From the NCBI RefSeq assembly GCF_007991335.1, contig NZ_BJYD01000021.1:1-64000 (forward strand): 64,000 bases of DNA, written 5' to 3'. This document shows positions 53,034-62,535 of this stretch, piece after piece. Each line of letters starts with the position of its first letter. Position 1 is the first letter of the stretch. A program made the translations under genes and the position numbers. The notes beneath the pieces are model-generated. The model was not told where the DNA came from and made no database searches. It was given only the letters and a program-made list of their open reading frames with translations. This stretch comes from Halobacillus faecis (GTDB lineage Bacteria; Bacillota; Bacilli; Bacillales; Halobacillaceae).

Positions 53034-53816
53034 TTATTCTCCTTTGTATTCCGGTTTCCTTTTTTCCTTAAATGCTTGAAGTCCTTCTACACGATCATCG
53101 GTTGGAATCGTCGTTTCATAACAGGCACGTTCAATCTCAAGACCTGAAGACAAATCGGTGTCATATCCCTGATTGATTGCTTTTTTCGCCTGCTTCATAG
53201 CAATTGGACCGTTCCGTGCGATGCAAGCAGCCAAGTCCTTCGCTTCTTCCATAAGGAATTGCGGTTCGTACATATATTCAACAAGACCAAGGGTATACGC
53301 TCGCTTTGCTTCCACCGGCTTCGCAGAATAAATCATTGCTTTCGCCTGACCGATTCCAATCAGTCTGGATAGACGCTGGGTTCCACCTGCGCCTGGGATG
53401 ATGGCAAGCGATGTTTCCGTCAGTCCCACTTTTGTGGATGTACTCATCATACGTAAGTCACAGGCAAGCGCGAGTTCAAGTCCGCCACCAAACGCGACCC
53501 CGTTGATGACAGCGATTGTCGGTACATGAATGTCTTCAATCATCCGGACTGTATCTCCGATTTTTTTAACGGTCTGGATGACTTCTTCGTCACTCATTCC
53601 CCTTCGTTCTTTCAGATCGGCCCCTGCGCAAAAGGCTTTCGTTCCTTCCCCAGTCACTAGAACCACCCTGATTTCCTGTCGTCGATTGATTTCGTGAGCT
53701 TTTTCCTGCAGTTGAGACAGCAAGTCTGTAGACAATGCATTCGCTGCATCGGGACGGTTTAATTTCAGTACATATACATGGGGGGAAAGCTCCTCTAACG
53801 TGACTAGCTCCTCCAT
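53034..53816 (-). CDS. yngF: Enoyl-CoA hydratase, likely methylglutaconyl-CoA hydratase
   Basis: A 260-residue crotonase-fold enzyme. GADLKERRGMSDEE and AVINGVAFGGGLELALACDLRM mark the oxyanion site; the general acid-base Glu pair is in the TETSLAIIPGAGGTQRL region. The operon points to 3-methylglutaconyl-CoA hydration to HMG-CoA. It lies 3 bp from yngG. Confidence 0.9.
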   Translation of the reverse strand: MEELVTLEELSPHVYVLKLNRPDAANALSTDLLSQLQEKAHEINRRQEIRVVLVTGEGTKAFCAGADLKERRGMSDEEVIQTVKKIGDTVRMIEDIHVPTIAVINGVAFGGGLELALACDLRMMSTSTKVGLTETSLAIIPGAGGTQRLSRLIGIGQAKAMIYSAKPVEAKRAYTLGLVEYMYEPQFLMEEAKDLAACIARNGPIAMKQAKKAINQGYDTDLSSGLEIERACYETTIPTDDRVEGLQAFKEKRKPEYKGE

Positions 53817-53819
53817 TCG

Positions 53820-54728
53820 TTACACCCTTTCTTTGTTTATCACCTGCATTTGATGACTTGGCAATGCCTTATTCAGGACGCGTTGGATATAAATGGCCGC
53901 TTCCTTCAGCTTTTCTTCATCGATCCCTGTTTCAATACCCATTTGATGGAGCATGTGCACAAGGTCGTCAGTTGCTAAGTTTCCGGAAGCTCCTTTGGCG
54001 TAAGGACAGCCCCCGAGCCCTCCTAGGGCCGCATCAAAAGTGGTGATGTTATGCTGCATGGAGACAAGGACGTTGGATAAGGCCATCCCTCTGGTATTGT
54101 GAAAATGCATAGCAAGCTTATCGAAAGGCAGCCATTGTTTCCATTCGGAAAGCGCTTGATCGACTTGTCTAGGATTTGCTACGCCAATCGTATCTCCTAA
54201 TGAGAGTTCATCAATGCCCATCTCCAGTAGACACTCACTAACCCGTGCGACCTGGTCTGTAGCAATAGCTCCTTCATAAGGACATCCAAAAACCGTAGAG
54301 ACATAACCTCTCACGCTCTTCCCTTCTAATTTTGCTTCTTGGACAACTTCTTTCAGAACCGGATACGTTTCTTCAATAGACTTGTTGATGTTTTTTTTGT
54401 TATGCGTATCGGAAGCGGACATGAACACAGAAACTTCATCCACGTCCGTATCAATCGCTGATTCAAGCCCTCTCCGGTTAGGGACAAGAGCGGCATAGGT
54501 GATCCCTTTCTTTCGTGAGATCATCTCTGCCACCTCTTTTGCATCTTTTAACTGTGGGATCCACTTCGGATGGACGAATGAACTAAATTCGATGTAGGAG
54601 TATCCCGCTTCAGACAAAAGGTCGATCCAGGCAACCTTATCTTGAAGCGGCACTTCTACAGGTTCATTCTGCAGGCCATCACGCGGACCGACTTCTTTAA
54701 TGGTGACTTTTTCAGGCCATTCCAACAT
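53820..54728 (-). CDS. yngG: Hydroxymethylglutaryl-CoA lyase
   Basis: A 302-residue TIM-barrel lyase that splits HMG-CoA into acetoacetate and acetyl-CoA. EVGPRDGLQNE near residue 13, MHFHNTRGMALSN, and the catalytic-loop GGLGGCPYAKGASGNL (with Cys) are intact. I choose ATG 54728 after GGAGG; a reading up to 54791 runs into the carrier gene. It makes acetoacetate, which the synthetase gene at 49414 might reuse. Confidence 0.95.
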   Translation of the reverse strand: MLEWPEKVTIKEVGPRDGLQNEPVEVPLQDKVAWIDLLSEAGYSYIEFSSFVHPKWIPQLKDAKEVAEMISRKKGITYAALVPNRRGLESAIDTDVDEVSVFMSASDTHNKKNINKSIEETYPVLKEVVQEAKLEGKSVRGYVSTVFGCPYEGAIATDQVARVSECLLEMGIDELSLGDTIGVANPRQVDQALSEWKQWLPFDKLAMHFHNTRGMALSNVLVSMQHNITTFDAALGGLGGCPYAKGASGNLATDDLVHMLHQMGIETGIDEEKLKEAAIYIQRVLNKALPSHQMQVINKERV

Positions 54729-54741
54729 AAGAACCTCCTGT

Positions 54742-54954
54742 TTATTCGATGATTGCGATGACGTCCCCTTCGTTGACGAAATCCCCTTCACTCACTTTTA
54801 ACTCTTTGACCGTTCCAGATGTTTCTGCGGGGATTGGAATCTCCATTTTCATAGATTCCAGGATGGCGATATCCTCCCCATCGTTCACTTGGTCCCCCTG
54901 GTTTGCAACAATTTTCCATACACTTCCTGCCATGGATGCTTTGATTTCTGTCAT
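54742..54954 (-). CDS. yngHB: Biotin carboxyl carrier protein (YngHB-like)
   Basis: A 70-residue single biotinyl domain with the biotin Lys in ILESMKMEIP. The Gly-Asp turns (NDGEDIAI, NEGDVIAI) are symmetric as expected. It shuttles carboxybiotin between the YngHA-like carboxylase and the YngE-like transferase. In B. subtilis this small gene stands separately from the carboxylase, and the same is true here (12-bp gap). Confidence 0.94.
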   Translation of the reverse strand: MTEIKASMAGSVWKIVANQGDQVNDGEDIAILESMKMEIPIPAETSGTVKELKVSEGDFVNEGDVIAIIE

Positions 54955-54966
54955 GATTGTTCCTCC

Positions 54967-56322
54967 TTAATGATTCGTCAATGTTGGTAGATAATAGTTT
55001 TCTACGAATGTGGTTTTTGTTTCGCCTTCTTTGAACTTCTCGTGGGTGACAACGCGCTTAAGCATCGTCAGGTTGCATTTGATGCCTTCAATCTCGTATT
55101 CATGAAGGGCTTTTGTTAGTCTTTCTATGGCATCCTCGCGATTCTCTCCATGAACGACGAGTTTAGCAATCATAGGATCATAGAACGGCGTCACTTGTGA
55201 ATCTCCTTCTACCGCTAGCTCGTGGCGGACACCATGGCCTTCAGGCAGGACCATTTTCGTCAATTTTCCTGGAGAAGGATAGAAAGTATTGGGATCTTCC
55301 GCATAGATTCTCACTTCAATCGCGTGTCCATTGATGGTCAAATCCTTCTGTTTAAGGGATAACTTTTCACCATCCGCTACTCTCAGCTGTTGTTCGACTA
55401 GGTCGATCCCTGTAATCTGTTCCGTTACCGGGTGCTCGACTTGTAAGCGTGTATTCATTTCAAGGAAATAAAAATTCTCATCATCATCAACTAGAAACTC
55501 AATCGTACCGGCATTGGAATAGCCAAGAGAATAAACCGCTTTGAGCGCGCTTTCTCCCATTTTCTCTCGTGTTGCTTCAGAAAGAACCGGTGATGGAGCT
55601 TCTTCTACGACTTTTTGATGCCTGCGCTGGATGGAGCACTCTCTTTCAAATAAGTGAACAGCATTTCCGTGACGATCCGCTAACACTTGAATTTCGATAT
55701 GACGCGGATCCTCGATCAATTTCTCAATGAACATTTTCCCGTCCCCAAAAAAGGCCTGGGCCCGTTTGGAGTTGCCTTCAAATGCTTTTTCCAGTTCTTC
55801 ATCATTATAGACCGCCTGCATGCCGATGCCACCGCCGCCCGCTGCTGCTTTCAGCATGACCGGATATCCGAATTCACTAGCAATTTTCTTGGCATCCTCT
55901 GTGTTCGCAACAGCATCTTCCGTTCCAGGGATGATTGGGACACCAGCCGCTTTCATTTCTGCTCTTGCGGCAATCTTATCTCCCATTTTCGAAATGACAT
56001 CTGCATTCGGTCCGATAAAGGTAAGCCCTGCTTCTTCGGTTCTTCTTGCAAACTCAGCATTTTCACTTAAAAGTCCGTATCCCGGGTGAATCGCTTCCGC
56101 TCCGGAATCTTTGGCTACTTGCAAAATTTTATCGATGTTCAAGTACGATTCATTGACACGTGGCTTCCCAATGAGATGGCTCTCATCCGCCATTTGTACA
56201 TAAGGGGCATGTTGATCCGCTTCCGAATAGACAGCGACTGTCTGGATGTTCAGCCTTTGACATGTCCGAATGATCCGGGAAGCAATCTCTCCCCGGTTGG
56301 CAATTAGTATTTTTTGAAACAC
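54967..56322 (-). CDS. yngHA: Biotin carboxylase (YngHA-like)
   Basis: A 451-residue ATP-grasp biotin carboxylase. KILIANRGEIASRI opens the protein, followed by IHPGYGLLSENAEFA, the Gly-rich loop AAGGGGIGMQ, ERECSIQRRHQKVVEEAPSP, and FLEMNTRLQVEHPVTE with the active Glu and Arg. It carboxylates the biotin of the YngHB-like carrier. It starts at GTG 56322 after AAGGAGAGGTG. It resembles AccC, but the operon gives it a catabolic role. Confidence 0.94.
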   Translation of the reverse strand: MFQKILIANRGEIASRIIRTCQRLNIQTVAVYSEADQHAPYVQMADESHLIGKPRVNESYLNIDKILQVAKDSGAEAIHPGYGLLSENAEFARRTEEAGLTFIGPNADVISKMGDKIAARAEMKAAGVPIIPGTEDAVANTEDAKKIASEFGYPVMLKAAAGGGGIGMQAVYNDEELEKAFEGNSKRAQAFFGDGKMFIEKLIEDPRHIEIQVLADRHGNAVHLFERECSIQRRHQKVVEEAPSPVLSEATREKMGESALKAVYSLGYSNAGTIEFLVDDDENFYFLEMNTRLQVEHPVTEQITGIDLVEQQLRVADGEKLSLKQKDLTINGHAIEVRIYAEDPNTFYPSPGKLTKMVLPEGHGVRHELAVEGDSQVTPFYDPMIAKLVVHGENREDAIERLTKALHEYEIEGIKCNLTMLKRVVTHEKFKEGETKTTFVENYYLPTLTNH

Positions 56323-56339
56323 CAGTGATCACCTCTCCT

Positions 56340-57980
56340 TTAGGATTTTAAGTTCATCATTTCAAGCGCGTGTTCCCGGAGTCTGAATTTCTGAATTTTC
56401 CCGCTCGCCGTCATCGGGTATTCATCCGTAAAGCTTATATAACGAGGGATTTTATGTTTTGAAATTTTACCTTCGCTGAAATCCCTGATATCGCTTTCAT
56501 TTAATTGTTTGCCTTCTTTCGGAATAATCCAGGCCATGATCTCTTCCCCATACTTTTCATCAGGGACCCCGACCACTTGCACATCGAGAATGTCCGGGTG
56601 CTGATACAAAAATTCTTCAATTTCTCTCGGATAGACGTTTTCGCCTCCGCGAATGATCATATCCTTGATCCTACCGGTGATTTCGATATATCCATTTTCA
56701 TCCATGACCGCAATATCTCCCGTATGAAGCCAGCCATCCGGATCGATCGCAGTCATCGTTGCTTCCTCGTTTTTGTAGTAACCTTCCATAACAAGGTATC
56801 CTCGCGTGCAAAGTTCACCAGGGACCCCTGTCTCGACTTCTTCACCTGTAGCAGGCTCGATAATCTTCACCTCGACATTCGGATGAGCCCGGCCGACACT
56901 GCTTACTCTTAAATCAATCGGATCATCTGCTTTCGTCTGCGTAATAACAGGAGATGATTCCGTCTGTCCATAAGCGATCGTGATTTCTTCCGCTCCCATA
57001 TCTTCAATCACACTCTTCATGACTTCCATCGGACACGTGGATCCTGCCATGATTCCTGTTCGTAAGGTCGTCGGCTTCAAGTCTTCGTATTCAGGATGGT
57101 TCAATTCGGCAATGAACATGGTGGGCACTCCATGAAGGGCTGTGCAGTTTTCTTCTTTCACTGCCTGCAGCACTTTTTTAGGATCGAATTGTTCTAAAAT
57201 GACCATCGTGGTTCCTTTGGAAACAGCAGCCATCGTACCTAATACACATCCGAAACAGTGGAAGAATGGCACCGGAATACAAAGGCGGTCTTCTTCTGTC
57301 AGACGCATGCAATCTGCTACCTGGTTTCCGTTGTTCACAATATTGTAGTGACTTAACATGACTCCTTTTGGAAAACCTGTCGTTCCTGAAGTGTACTGCA
57401 TGTTGATCACGTCACGATGATGGAGGCTTTGTTTCCGCTCTTTCAATTCATCGTCAGTGACGGTCATCGCCATATCCAGGACATCCTGCCATGAATAACA
57501 GCCGCGATAGGACTTGTCACTCAAAACGACCACGTTCTTTAAAAATGGCAGTCGATCACTCTGGAGATCTCCTTTTTCTGAAGTTTCAAGCTCTGGGCAG
57601 ATTTCTTTCAGGATATCAATGTAAGAAGTGCCTTTGAAATCCTCAGCAAGAATCAAAGTGGACGCATCCGATTGTTTTAATAAATATTCAAGCTCCTGAG
57701 CACGATAGTTCGTGTTGACGGTGACGAGCACGCCACCCATTTTCCCAGAAGCGAATTGGGACTGTAGCCATTCCGGCTTGTTATCAGACCAAATGGCTAC
57801 GTGCTCGCCTTTTTCAATTCCAAGAGCCATGAATCCCTTTGCTACTATGTCCGTCATATCATTGAATTCAGCATAGGTTTTTCTAAGACCTTGCTCAGGG
57901 TATACGAACGCCTCATGGTCGGGATGGGCCTCTGCCTGCTGTTCTAACAATTCACCAACCGTCTGTTCTAGTAGGGACAT
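56340..57980 (-). CDS. yngI: AMP-forming acyl-CoA ligase (YngI-like)
   Basis: A 546-residue ANL-family ligase. MQYTSGTTGFPKGVMLSH is the P-loop, YGQTESSPV and DGWLHTGDIAVMDENGY follow, and GRIKDMIIRGGENVYP is the hinge region; the catalytic Lys is in SGKIQKFRLRE. The substrate is probably a branched or medium-chain acid. It belongs to the operon, 17 bp upstream of the carboxylase gene. Confidence 0.92.
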   Translation of the reverse strand: MSLLEQTVGELLEQQAEAHPDHEAFVYPEQGLRKTYAEFNDMTDIVAKGFMALGIEKGEHVAIWSDNKPEWLQSQFASGKMGGVLVTVNTNYRAQELEYLLKQSDASTLILAEDFKGTSYIDILKEICPELETSEKGDLQSDRLPFLKNVVVLSDKSYRGCYSWQDVLDMAMTVTDDELKERKQSLHHRDVINMQYTSGTTGFPKGVMLSHYNIVNNGNQVADCMRLTEEDRLCIPVPFFHCFGCVLGTMAAVSKGTTMVILEQFDPKKVLQAVKEENCTALHGVPTMFIAELNHPEYEDLKPTTLRTGIMAGSTCPMEVMKSVIEDMGAEEITIAYGQTESSPVITQTKADDPIDLRVSSVGRAHPNVEVKIIEPATGEEVETGVPGELCTRGYLVMEGYYKNEEATMTAIDPDGWLHTGDIAVMDENGYIEITGRIKDMIIRGGENVYPREIEEFLYQHPDILDVQVVGVPDEKYGEEIMAWIIPKEGKQLNESDIRDFSEGKISKHKIPRYISFTDEYPMTASGKIQKFRLREHALEMMNLKS

Positions 57981-58002
57981 ACCATTTCCTCCTTTAAAAT
58001 TT

Positions 58003-59145
58003 TTAACAACCTAACTGACGGGCAATGACCAAGCGCTGGATTTCAGATGTTCCTTCACCAATTTCGAGGAGTTTCGCATCACGAAGAAAACGCTCGACTT
58101 CGTATTCTCTCATATATCCGTAACCACCATGTATTTGGATAGCCTGATTGGCAGAGCGGAACGCCGTTTCTGATGCAAAGAGTTTCGCATACGCCGACTC
58201 TTTCGTGAAATTCCTTCCCTGATCTTTCAACCAAGCTGCCTTCAGAACCATGTTTCGCGCAAGTTCCACTTCCATAGCCATGTCAGCCAACTTAAACTGA
58301 ATGGCCTGAAATTTTGTGATCGGCTGACCAAATTGCTTCCGTTCTTTCGCATAGGCGAGGGCGCGGTCCAACGACGCTTGCGCAATTCCTACTGCCAGTG
58401 CAGCAATGGAAATCCTTCCGCCATCCAGCGTGTAAAGGAATTGCTTAAACCCTTTTTCCGGATCACCGAGAATGTTTTCTTTTGGTACTTTAACATCTTC
58501 CAAAATGATTTCAGACGTGTTCGAACCACGAACGCCCATTTTGTCATAAGGACTCGTAATCTTCATGCCTGGTGTATCTTTTGGAACAATAAAAGCGGAT
58601 ATGATGTTTTTTCCGTCGTCGCGCTTTCCTGAAACTGCAGTGACCGTGATGGATCTCGCATATTCAGCATTTGTTATCCAGCACTTTTCTCCATTGATAA
58701 TATAGTGGTCACCTTTCAATTCGGCACGCGTCTTCGTTCCTCCTGCATCTGAGCCCGCATTCGGTTCGGTCAACCCAAAAGAAGCCAACCCTTCACCTTT
58801 AGCAAGCGGGGTAAGAAATTCTTGCTTTTGTTCTTCTGTCCCAAAATAATAAATAGGACTCGCGCCTAGAGAAACAGCCGCTGCGTAACTGAGGCCCGTA
58901 GATCCACAAACACGACCGATCTCTTCCACAGCAAGAGCATAACTGACCGTATCTCCACCTGATCCGCCATACTCTTCAGGGAACGGGATGCCAAGAAGTC
59001 CAAGCTTGCCCATTTCATCAAAGATATCTTTTGGAAATTCACTGTTGATGTCGATATCCACGGCTCGTGGAGCGATCACATCCTCTGAAAAATCACGAAC
59101 CATCTTCCTTGTCATTTCCTGTTCTTTCGTTAAATCGAAATTCAT
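58003..59145 (-). CDS. yngJ: Acyl-CoA dehydrogenase, likely isovaleryl-CoA type
   Basis: A 380-residue FAD-dependent dehydrogenase. [17 protein letters not shown] binds FAD and substrate, WITNAEYA follows, and the family C-terminal [21 protein letters not shown] and [17 protein letters not shown] are intact. The YngJ-like gene starts the operon, consistent with isovaleryl-CoA oxidation in leucine breakdown. AAGGAGGAATC precedes the ATG. A TetR-type operator and a cre-like site lie upstream. Confidence 0.93.
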   Translation of the reverse strand: MNFDLTKEQEMTRKMVRDFSEDVIAPRAVDIDINSEFPKDIFDEMGKLGLLGIPFPEEYGGSGGDTVSYALAVEEIGRVCGSTGLSYAAAVSLGASPIYYFGTEEQKQEFLTPLAKGEGLASFGLTEPNAGSDAGGTKTRAELKGDHYIINGEKCWITNAEYARSITVTAVSGKRDDGKNIISAFIVPKDTPGMKITSPYDKMGVRGSNTSEIILEDVKVPKENILGDPEKGFKQFLYTLDGGRISIAALAVGIAQASLDRALAYAKERKQFGQPITKFQAIQFKLADMAMEVELARNMVLKAAWLKDQGRNFTKESAYAKLFASETAFRSANQAIQIHGGYGYMREYEVERFLRDAKLLEIGEGTSEIQRLVIARQLGC

Positions 59146-59168
59146 ATGATTCCTCCTTAGGGAAATAA

Positions 59169-59187
59169 AGACCGACTGGTTGGTCTG
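59169..59187. promoter_or_regulatory. TetR-type operator upstream of the yng operon
   Basis: AGACCGACTGGTTGGTCTG is an imperfect palindrome of the ACCGnnnnGGT type bound by many TetR acyl-CoA regulators. It lies between yngJ and the tetR gene, about 25-40 bp before the yngJ ATG. Confidence 0.65.
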
Positions 59188-59205
59188 TTGTACTGATAAA
59201 TAAAA

Positions 59206-59219
59206 TGAAAGCGTTTACT
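59206..59219 (+). promoter_or_regulatory. cre-like site upstream of the yng operon
   Basis: TGAAAGCGTTTACT matches the CcpA consensus TGWAANCGNTNWCA at 13 of 14 positions. It overlaps the end of the tetR gene and lies about 60 bp before yngJ, so carbon repression of the operon is plausible. Confidence 0.55.
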
Positions 59220-59847
59220 CGCTTTCATAAAAAAAAGGAACTTTTAACATATGACGGAAGTATTCACTGTCTTCTTTACCTGGAAGCAAAAAGTGAAGCA
59301 CCAGATCAGTAAAAACCTCTGCGATTTGATCGATGGTGTACGTTCCATCCCTCCGGTACCATTTATAGATCCAGTTGACCATACCCAAGATTGCCATGCC
59401 GGTGATCTCAAGCGGAAGTTCTTTCCGGAAGTGGCCAGAATCTTGGCCTTCCGCAATGACATTGAACACCATGCGTTTGAATTCATCACGTTTTCCTTTG
59501 ATCTCTTCTTCATACGCTGGTTTCAAATACAGGCTTTCCTGATAAAACACCGATATATGTGGTTTGTACAAGTCAAACACTTGAACAAAAGATTGAATGA
59601 TCGCCTGGACTTTTGGTATAGGAGAAGAATGAATAACATTAGCGGCCTGTGCTTCTTTCAATACATATGTAATAAACGTGTCGTGAATGACGAATAGAAG
59701 TTCATCCTTTGACTGAAAGTGATGATAAAAGCCGCCTTTCGATGTATTTGTTTGCTGGACAATTTGTTTTACTGTAACGCCGTGAAACCCGTGGCGGTCG
59801 AACAACTCTAGAGACGTCTGGATAATCTTTTCACGCAAATCGCTCAT
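59215..59847 (-). CDS. TetR family regulator of the yng operon
   Basis: A 210-residue TetR-type repressor. Its helix-turn-helix lies near residues 22-48 (GVTVKQIVQQTNTSKGGFYHHFQSK). The C-terminal half would bind a ligand, perhaps an acyl-CoA. It is transcribed in the same direction as the operon, and the operator at 59169 lies between it and yngJ, so it most likely represses the operon. ATG follows GGGAGTTGA. Confidence 0.88.
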   Translation of the reverse strand: MSDLREKIIQTSLELFDRHGFHGVTVKQIVQQTNTSKGGFYHHFQSKDELLFVIHDTFITYVLKEAQAANVIHSSPIPKVQAIIQSFVQVFDLYKPHISVFYQESLYLKPAYEEEIKGKRDEFKRMVFNVIAEGQDSGHFRKELPLEITGMAILGMVNWIYKWYRRDGTYTIDQIAEVFTDLVLHFLLPGKEDSEYFRHMLKVPFFYESE

Positions 59848-60032
59848 ACATCAACTCCCATCTGCTGAATATACACTCATTTTATCACATTTTTCTGAAA
59901 ATACAACGGTCTAAAGAATGACTTCAAATGTTCATCGATCCTACAGCTCTCCCTATCTATGATCGGTTCGGGAGGGTTCATGAACAGGTCCGATCAAGGA
60001 AGAGGAAGAGACCACTCTTACTTCCATACAAA

Positions 60033-60058
60033 AAAGCCCTCTGAACGCAGAGGGCTTT
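60033..60058 (-). terminator. Terminator of parC
   Basis: AAAGCCCTCTG and GCAGAGGGCTTT flank a short loop; on - the T run continues. It lies just past the parC stop. Confidence 0.92.
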
Positions 60059-60063
60059 GCTTA

Positions 60064-62520
60064 TTATTGGGTATCGGATTCTGTTTCAAACGGAACACGA
60101 TAGACCGGTTTGATCCATGCTTCTTCCGCTTGTCCTTTTTCTTCGGTATCCAGGACATAAGAACCGTTGCTATATCGATCATTTGCTTTAAAGTCCATCG
60201 TATTGACGACAATGGTCTCTTGTTTTTTTGTCATAATCATCACTTGATCATCTCTAGTCACAAGGTGCACATCCACTAATTGATGCGGATTCTTTTTCAA
60301 CTCTCTTAGCATGAGCACCCCGCGTTTTGCCCGGGTGGTTCGTTCAAACTCTTTCAAGCGCATCCGCTTCACCGCCGCACGATGAGTGGTCAGAAGGATG
60401 GATGGGTCTTCAGAAGCTCTAAACAACTGTCCAGACACAACTTCATCATCTTCTTTCAGATTGATCGCTTTGACACCTGCCGCTCGTTGACCGACAGTGT
60501 TTACCTCTTCTTCATGATACCAAAGGCCATAAGCTTTCTTCGTTGCAATGAACAAATCGGAAAGGCCATCCGTTTTGTGAACATCCACTACTTCATCGTC
60601 ATTTTTGAGATTGATGGCAACGAGAGCTTTGGAATGACGCTGGGCTTGATAAAGCTGTAGATCGCTCTTCTTCACCATTCCGTTCTTCGTGAAGAAAATG
60701 AGGTATTCCTCTTTTGTAAAGTCGCGAACGGGGATAGCTTCAACGATATATTCTTCTTTGTCTACTTGGACGATGTTTGAAATGTACTGGCCAAGATCCT
60801 TCCACCGGATATCCGGCAGTTTATGAACAGGTAAGAATAAATATTTACCGAGGTTCGTAAAAAGTAAAATGGTATCCGTTGTATTGATTTCAAATAGACC
60901 TAACAGATGATCGCCGTCTTTCAAAGCGAAATCTTCCCCGTTTGATGCCGCATAGGAACGGAGGCTTGTCCGCTTAATATACCCATCTTTCGTTACAGAT
61001 ACGAGGACATCTTCACTTGCAACCGTCACTTCAAGGTCTACTTTCAACTCTTCCACTTTTTCCTCAATCTTCGTCATTCGATCATCGTTGTATTGTTTTT
61101 TCATAGAACGGAGATCGGCTTTAATGACCTTCATCATCTCATTTTCACTGGATAGTAGTTTTTCTAAGTACTCAATTTGCTTTTGAAGTTCATCCGCTTC
61201 TTTTTGCAAGGCTGTAATATCTGTATTAGTCAGACGGTAAAGCTGTAACGTAACGATCGCTTCTGATTGTTCTTCAGAGAAATCATAACTTGCGATGAGC
61301 TGTTTCTTTGCATCCGCTTTATCTTTAGAGCCACGAATGGTTGCGATGACATCATCCAAGATGGAAATCGCTTTGATTAGACCTTCCACAATATGAGCAC
61401 GAGACTTCGCCTTATTCAAATCATAGATGGACTGTCTTGTGACCACTTCTTTCTGGTGCTTGATATAAGCATCAAGCATCATCGGAAGACTCATAAGGCT
61501 GGGCGTGCGTTCATGGATGGCAACCATATTGAAATTGTAAGAGATTTGAAGGTCAGTATGCTTGTAAAGGTAATTGAGAACCCCTTCACTATTTGCATCT
61601 TTTTTCAGATCAATGACGACCCTCAGTCCGGTACGATCGGTTTCATCACGAACTTCAGCGATTCCTTCAACTTTCTTATCGATTCTCAGTTCGTCCATCC
61701 GCTTGACCATGCTTGCCTTATTCACTTCAAAAGGAATTTCATCGATAACGATTTGTTCCCGTCCCCCGCGCTGCTCTTGTATTTCTGCACGGCCGCGCAA
61801 GACGATTTTTCCTTTTCCTGTTTCATAAGCTTTTTGAATGCCATCGATCCCTTGAATAATTCCACCAGTAGGAAAATCCGGACCTTTTAATTTTGTCATC
61901 AGCTCAGGTACAGTCGCCTGAGGTTTATCGATCTTCATGATTACCGCATCAATCACCTCTCCCAGGTTGTGGGAAGGGATTTCTGTCGCATAACCTGCGG
62001 ATATCCCGGTAGAACCGTTGACGAGAAGATTCGGGAACTTGGCCGGAAGAACGGTTGGTTCATCAATCGTATCATCGAAGTTTGGAATAAACTCCACTGT
62101 CTGTTTTTCTATATCCCTGAGCAATTCAGATGAAATAGCGGAAAGCCTTGCTTCCGTATAACGCATGGCAGCGGGTGGGTCGCCGTCAACACTTCCGTTA
62201 TTTCCGTGCATTTCCACTAAGGATTTTCTCACTTTCCACGTTTGACTTAAACGGACCATTGCGTCGTAAACGGAGGTGTCCCCGTGAGGATGGTAGTTAC
62301 CAATAACGGTACCAACCGTTTTCGCGGATTTCCGGTAAGCTTTGTCATGGGTGTTTTTTTCCTGGTGCATCGCATAAAGGATACGCCTCTGTACAGGCTT
62401 TAGCCCGTCCCTTGCATCAGGGAGGGCACGTTCCTGGATGATGTATTTACTATATCTCCCGAAGCGGTCTCCGAGAACTTCTTCTAATGGTAAATCTAAA
62501 AACTTCTCTGCCTCTGCCAA
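60064..62520 (-). CDS. parC: DNA topoisomerase IV subunit A
   Basis: The 818-residue DNA-cutting subunit of topoisomerase IV (GrlA), which separates daughter chromosomes. The catalytic Tyr121 is in AMRYTEARLS, and the quinolone-determining segment is YHPHGDTSVYDAMVR with Ser83 and Asp86, without obvious resistance changes. Five or six beta-pinwheel repeats fill the C-terminal part. ParC is distinguished from GyrA by the parE neighbour, 15 bp upstream. It starts at TTG 62520 after GGGGGA. Confidence 0.96.
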   Translation of the reverse strand: MAEAEKFLDLPLEEVLGDRFGRYSKYIIQERALPDARDGLKPVQRRILYAMHQEKNTHDKAYRKSAKTVGTVIGNYHPHGDTSVYDAMVRLSQTWKVRKSLVEMHGNNGSVDGDPPAAMRYTEARLSAISSELLRDIEKQTVEFIPNFDDTIDEPTVLPAKFPNLLVNGSTGISAGYATEIPSHNLGEVIDAVIMKIDKPQATVPELMTKLKGPDFPTGGIIQGIDGIQKAYETGKGKIVLRGRAEIQEQRGGREQIVIDEIPFEVNKASMVKRMDELRIDKKVEGIAEVRDETDRTGLRVVIDLKKDANSEGVLNYLYKHTDLQISYNFNMVAIHERTPSLMSLPMMLDAYIKHQKEVVTRQSIYDLNKAKSRAHIVEGLIKAISILDDVIATIRGSKDKADAKKQLIASYDFSEEQSEAIVTLQLYRLTNTDITALQKEADELQKQIEYLEKLLSSENEMMKVIKADLRSMKKQYNDDRMTKIEEKVEELKVDLEVTVASEDVLVSVTKDGYIKRTSLRSYAASNGEDFALKDGDHLLGLFEINTTDTILLFTNLGKYLFLPVHKLPDIRWKDLGQYISNIVQVDKEEYIVEAIPVRDFTKEEYLIFFTKNGMVKKSDLQLYQAQRHSKALVAINLKNDDEVVDVHKTDGLSDLFIATKKAYGLWYHEEEVNTVGQRAAGVKAINLKEDDEVVSGQLFRASEDPSILLTTHRAAVKRMRLKEFERTTRAKRGVLMLRELKKNPHQLVDVHLVTRDDQVMIMTKKQETIVVNTMDFKANDRYSNGSYVLDTEEKGQAEEAWIKPVYRVPFETESDTQ

Positions 62521-62535
62521 CAGAAGGTCCCCCTT

